Assembly (NCBI GenBank): GCA_036001245.1
Contig: DASYUL010000083.1
Coordinates: forward strand, 1 to 30,891
DNA length: 30,891 bases
DNA from: Gp7-AA6 sp036001245
Lineage (GTDB): Bacteria > Acidobacteriota > Thermoanaerobaculia > UBA5066 > Gp7-AA6
Direction of reading: 5' to 3'
Shown here: positions 30,665 to 30,891 of the stretch, in pieces
Layout: every line of letters starts with the position of its first letter
Numbering within the stretch: position 1 is the stretch's first letter
Position numbers and translations under genes: made by a program
The notes under the pieces: generated by a model
Told to the model about the DNA's origin: nothing
The model's input: the letters and a program-made list of their open reading frames with translations, nothing else
Databases searched by the model: none

Positions 30665-30891
30665 TCAGGGCGGAGTCGCCGCGACGATGCCGATGTTCGC
30701 GACCGTGTCGCCCTTCTTCATCGACGGCACCGAGCAGATGTACAGGACGACGCCCGCCGCCGGTGCGCGCGCCTCGAAAATCGTGCGCCCGACGAAGTCC
30801 GTTACGTGTCCGACCTTCGTTCCCTGGGCGACATAGGTCCCGCGGCGGACGGCCGCATAGAAGAGGCCCGTCTCGCCGCTCGCGATCGTTT
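30665..30891 (-). CDS. C-terminus of aspartoacylase/succinylglutamate desuccinylase-like hydrolase
   Basis: Only the last 75 codons are in view; the start lies beyond the window. The sequence GETGLFYAAVRRGTYVAQGT, then GHVTDFVGRTIFEARAPAAG and VVLYICSVPSMKKGD, matches the C-terminal beta-barrel-like (lipoyl-like) part of M14-type AstE/AspA zinc hydrolases, which cleave N-acyl amino acids. The zinc site is in the missing part. It lies 30 bases before K10 on the same strand and may be co-transcribed with it. The family call is fairly sure; the exact substrate is not known. Confidence 0.75.
   Translation of the reverse strand, partial: TIASGETGLFYAAVRRGTYVAQGTKVGHVTDFVGRTIFEARAPAAGVVLYICSVPSMKKGDTVANIGIVAATPP

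Noticed and set aside
1..30891. Alternating similar segments as a CRISPR array or tandem DNA repeat
   Set aside because: The recurring blocks are conserved kinase codons at gene-length intervals. There are no short regular repeats with spacers.

Overview
The window is a GC-rich (roughly 65%) bacterial segment in which every supported gene lies on the minus strand. It is dominated by ten tandem genes for membrane-anchored, eukaryote-like Ser/Thr protein kinases, called K1 to K10 here by increasing coordinate. Nearly every kinase begins with the same cassette (M-T-L-x-x-G-S-R-L-G-P-Y-E), followed by an apparently active kinase domain, one transmembrane helix and an outer sensor. Nine intact or partial kinases have, or probably have, a TolB/WD40-like propeller; K8 instead has a TolB/FlgO-like module plus TPR repeats. 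Such arrays, together with an Oar/CarboxypepD_reg-type TonB-dependent receptor, are typical of Acidobacteriota (Thermoanaerobaculia/Vicinamibacteria-like). That assignment is inferred from gene content, not from a marker gene.

Layout in transcription order (high to low coordinate). (A) 30891-28022: the 3' end of an aspartoacylase/succinylglutamate-desuccinylase-like gene, then K10. (B) 27943-13858: a ribbon-helix-helix antitoxin and PIN toxin, then K9, K8, K7, K6, a 15-codon kinase-start remnant and a TonB-dependent receptor, joined mostly by 4-base stop/start overlaps. (C) 13769-6129: a 29-codon kinase-start remnant, K5, K4, a Phd/PIN toxin-antitoxin pair, a truncated kinase, a second Phd/PIN pair, and a decayed kinase-sensor/MazF chimera. 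(D) 5997-1: K3, K2 and K1, with K1 cut by the window edge.

The kinases fall into subfamilies. K1, K2 and K3 are close relatives (HRDLKPEN type) and K7 and K8 are related to them. K4, K5, K6 and K9 form a second group (HRDLKPGN type). K10 has a third kinase type but carries the K2/K3-type sensor. Short near-identical DNA patches between distant members point to continuing recombination.

The most unusual signal is that the kinase 5' cassette survives without a kinase behind it. It appears as two minigenes, as a 67-codon truncated kinase, and apparently as the first ten residues of the TonB receptor. This suggests that the start region is a recombination hot spot, and that it may serve as a portable translation-coupling leader. 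Toxin-antitoxin modules, intact or dead, sit at the edges of the kinase blocks. No tRNA, rRNA, CRISPR array, integrase or insertion sequence was seen.
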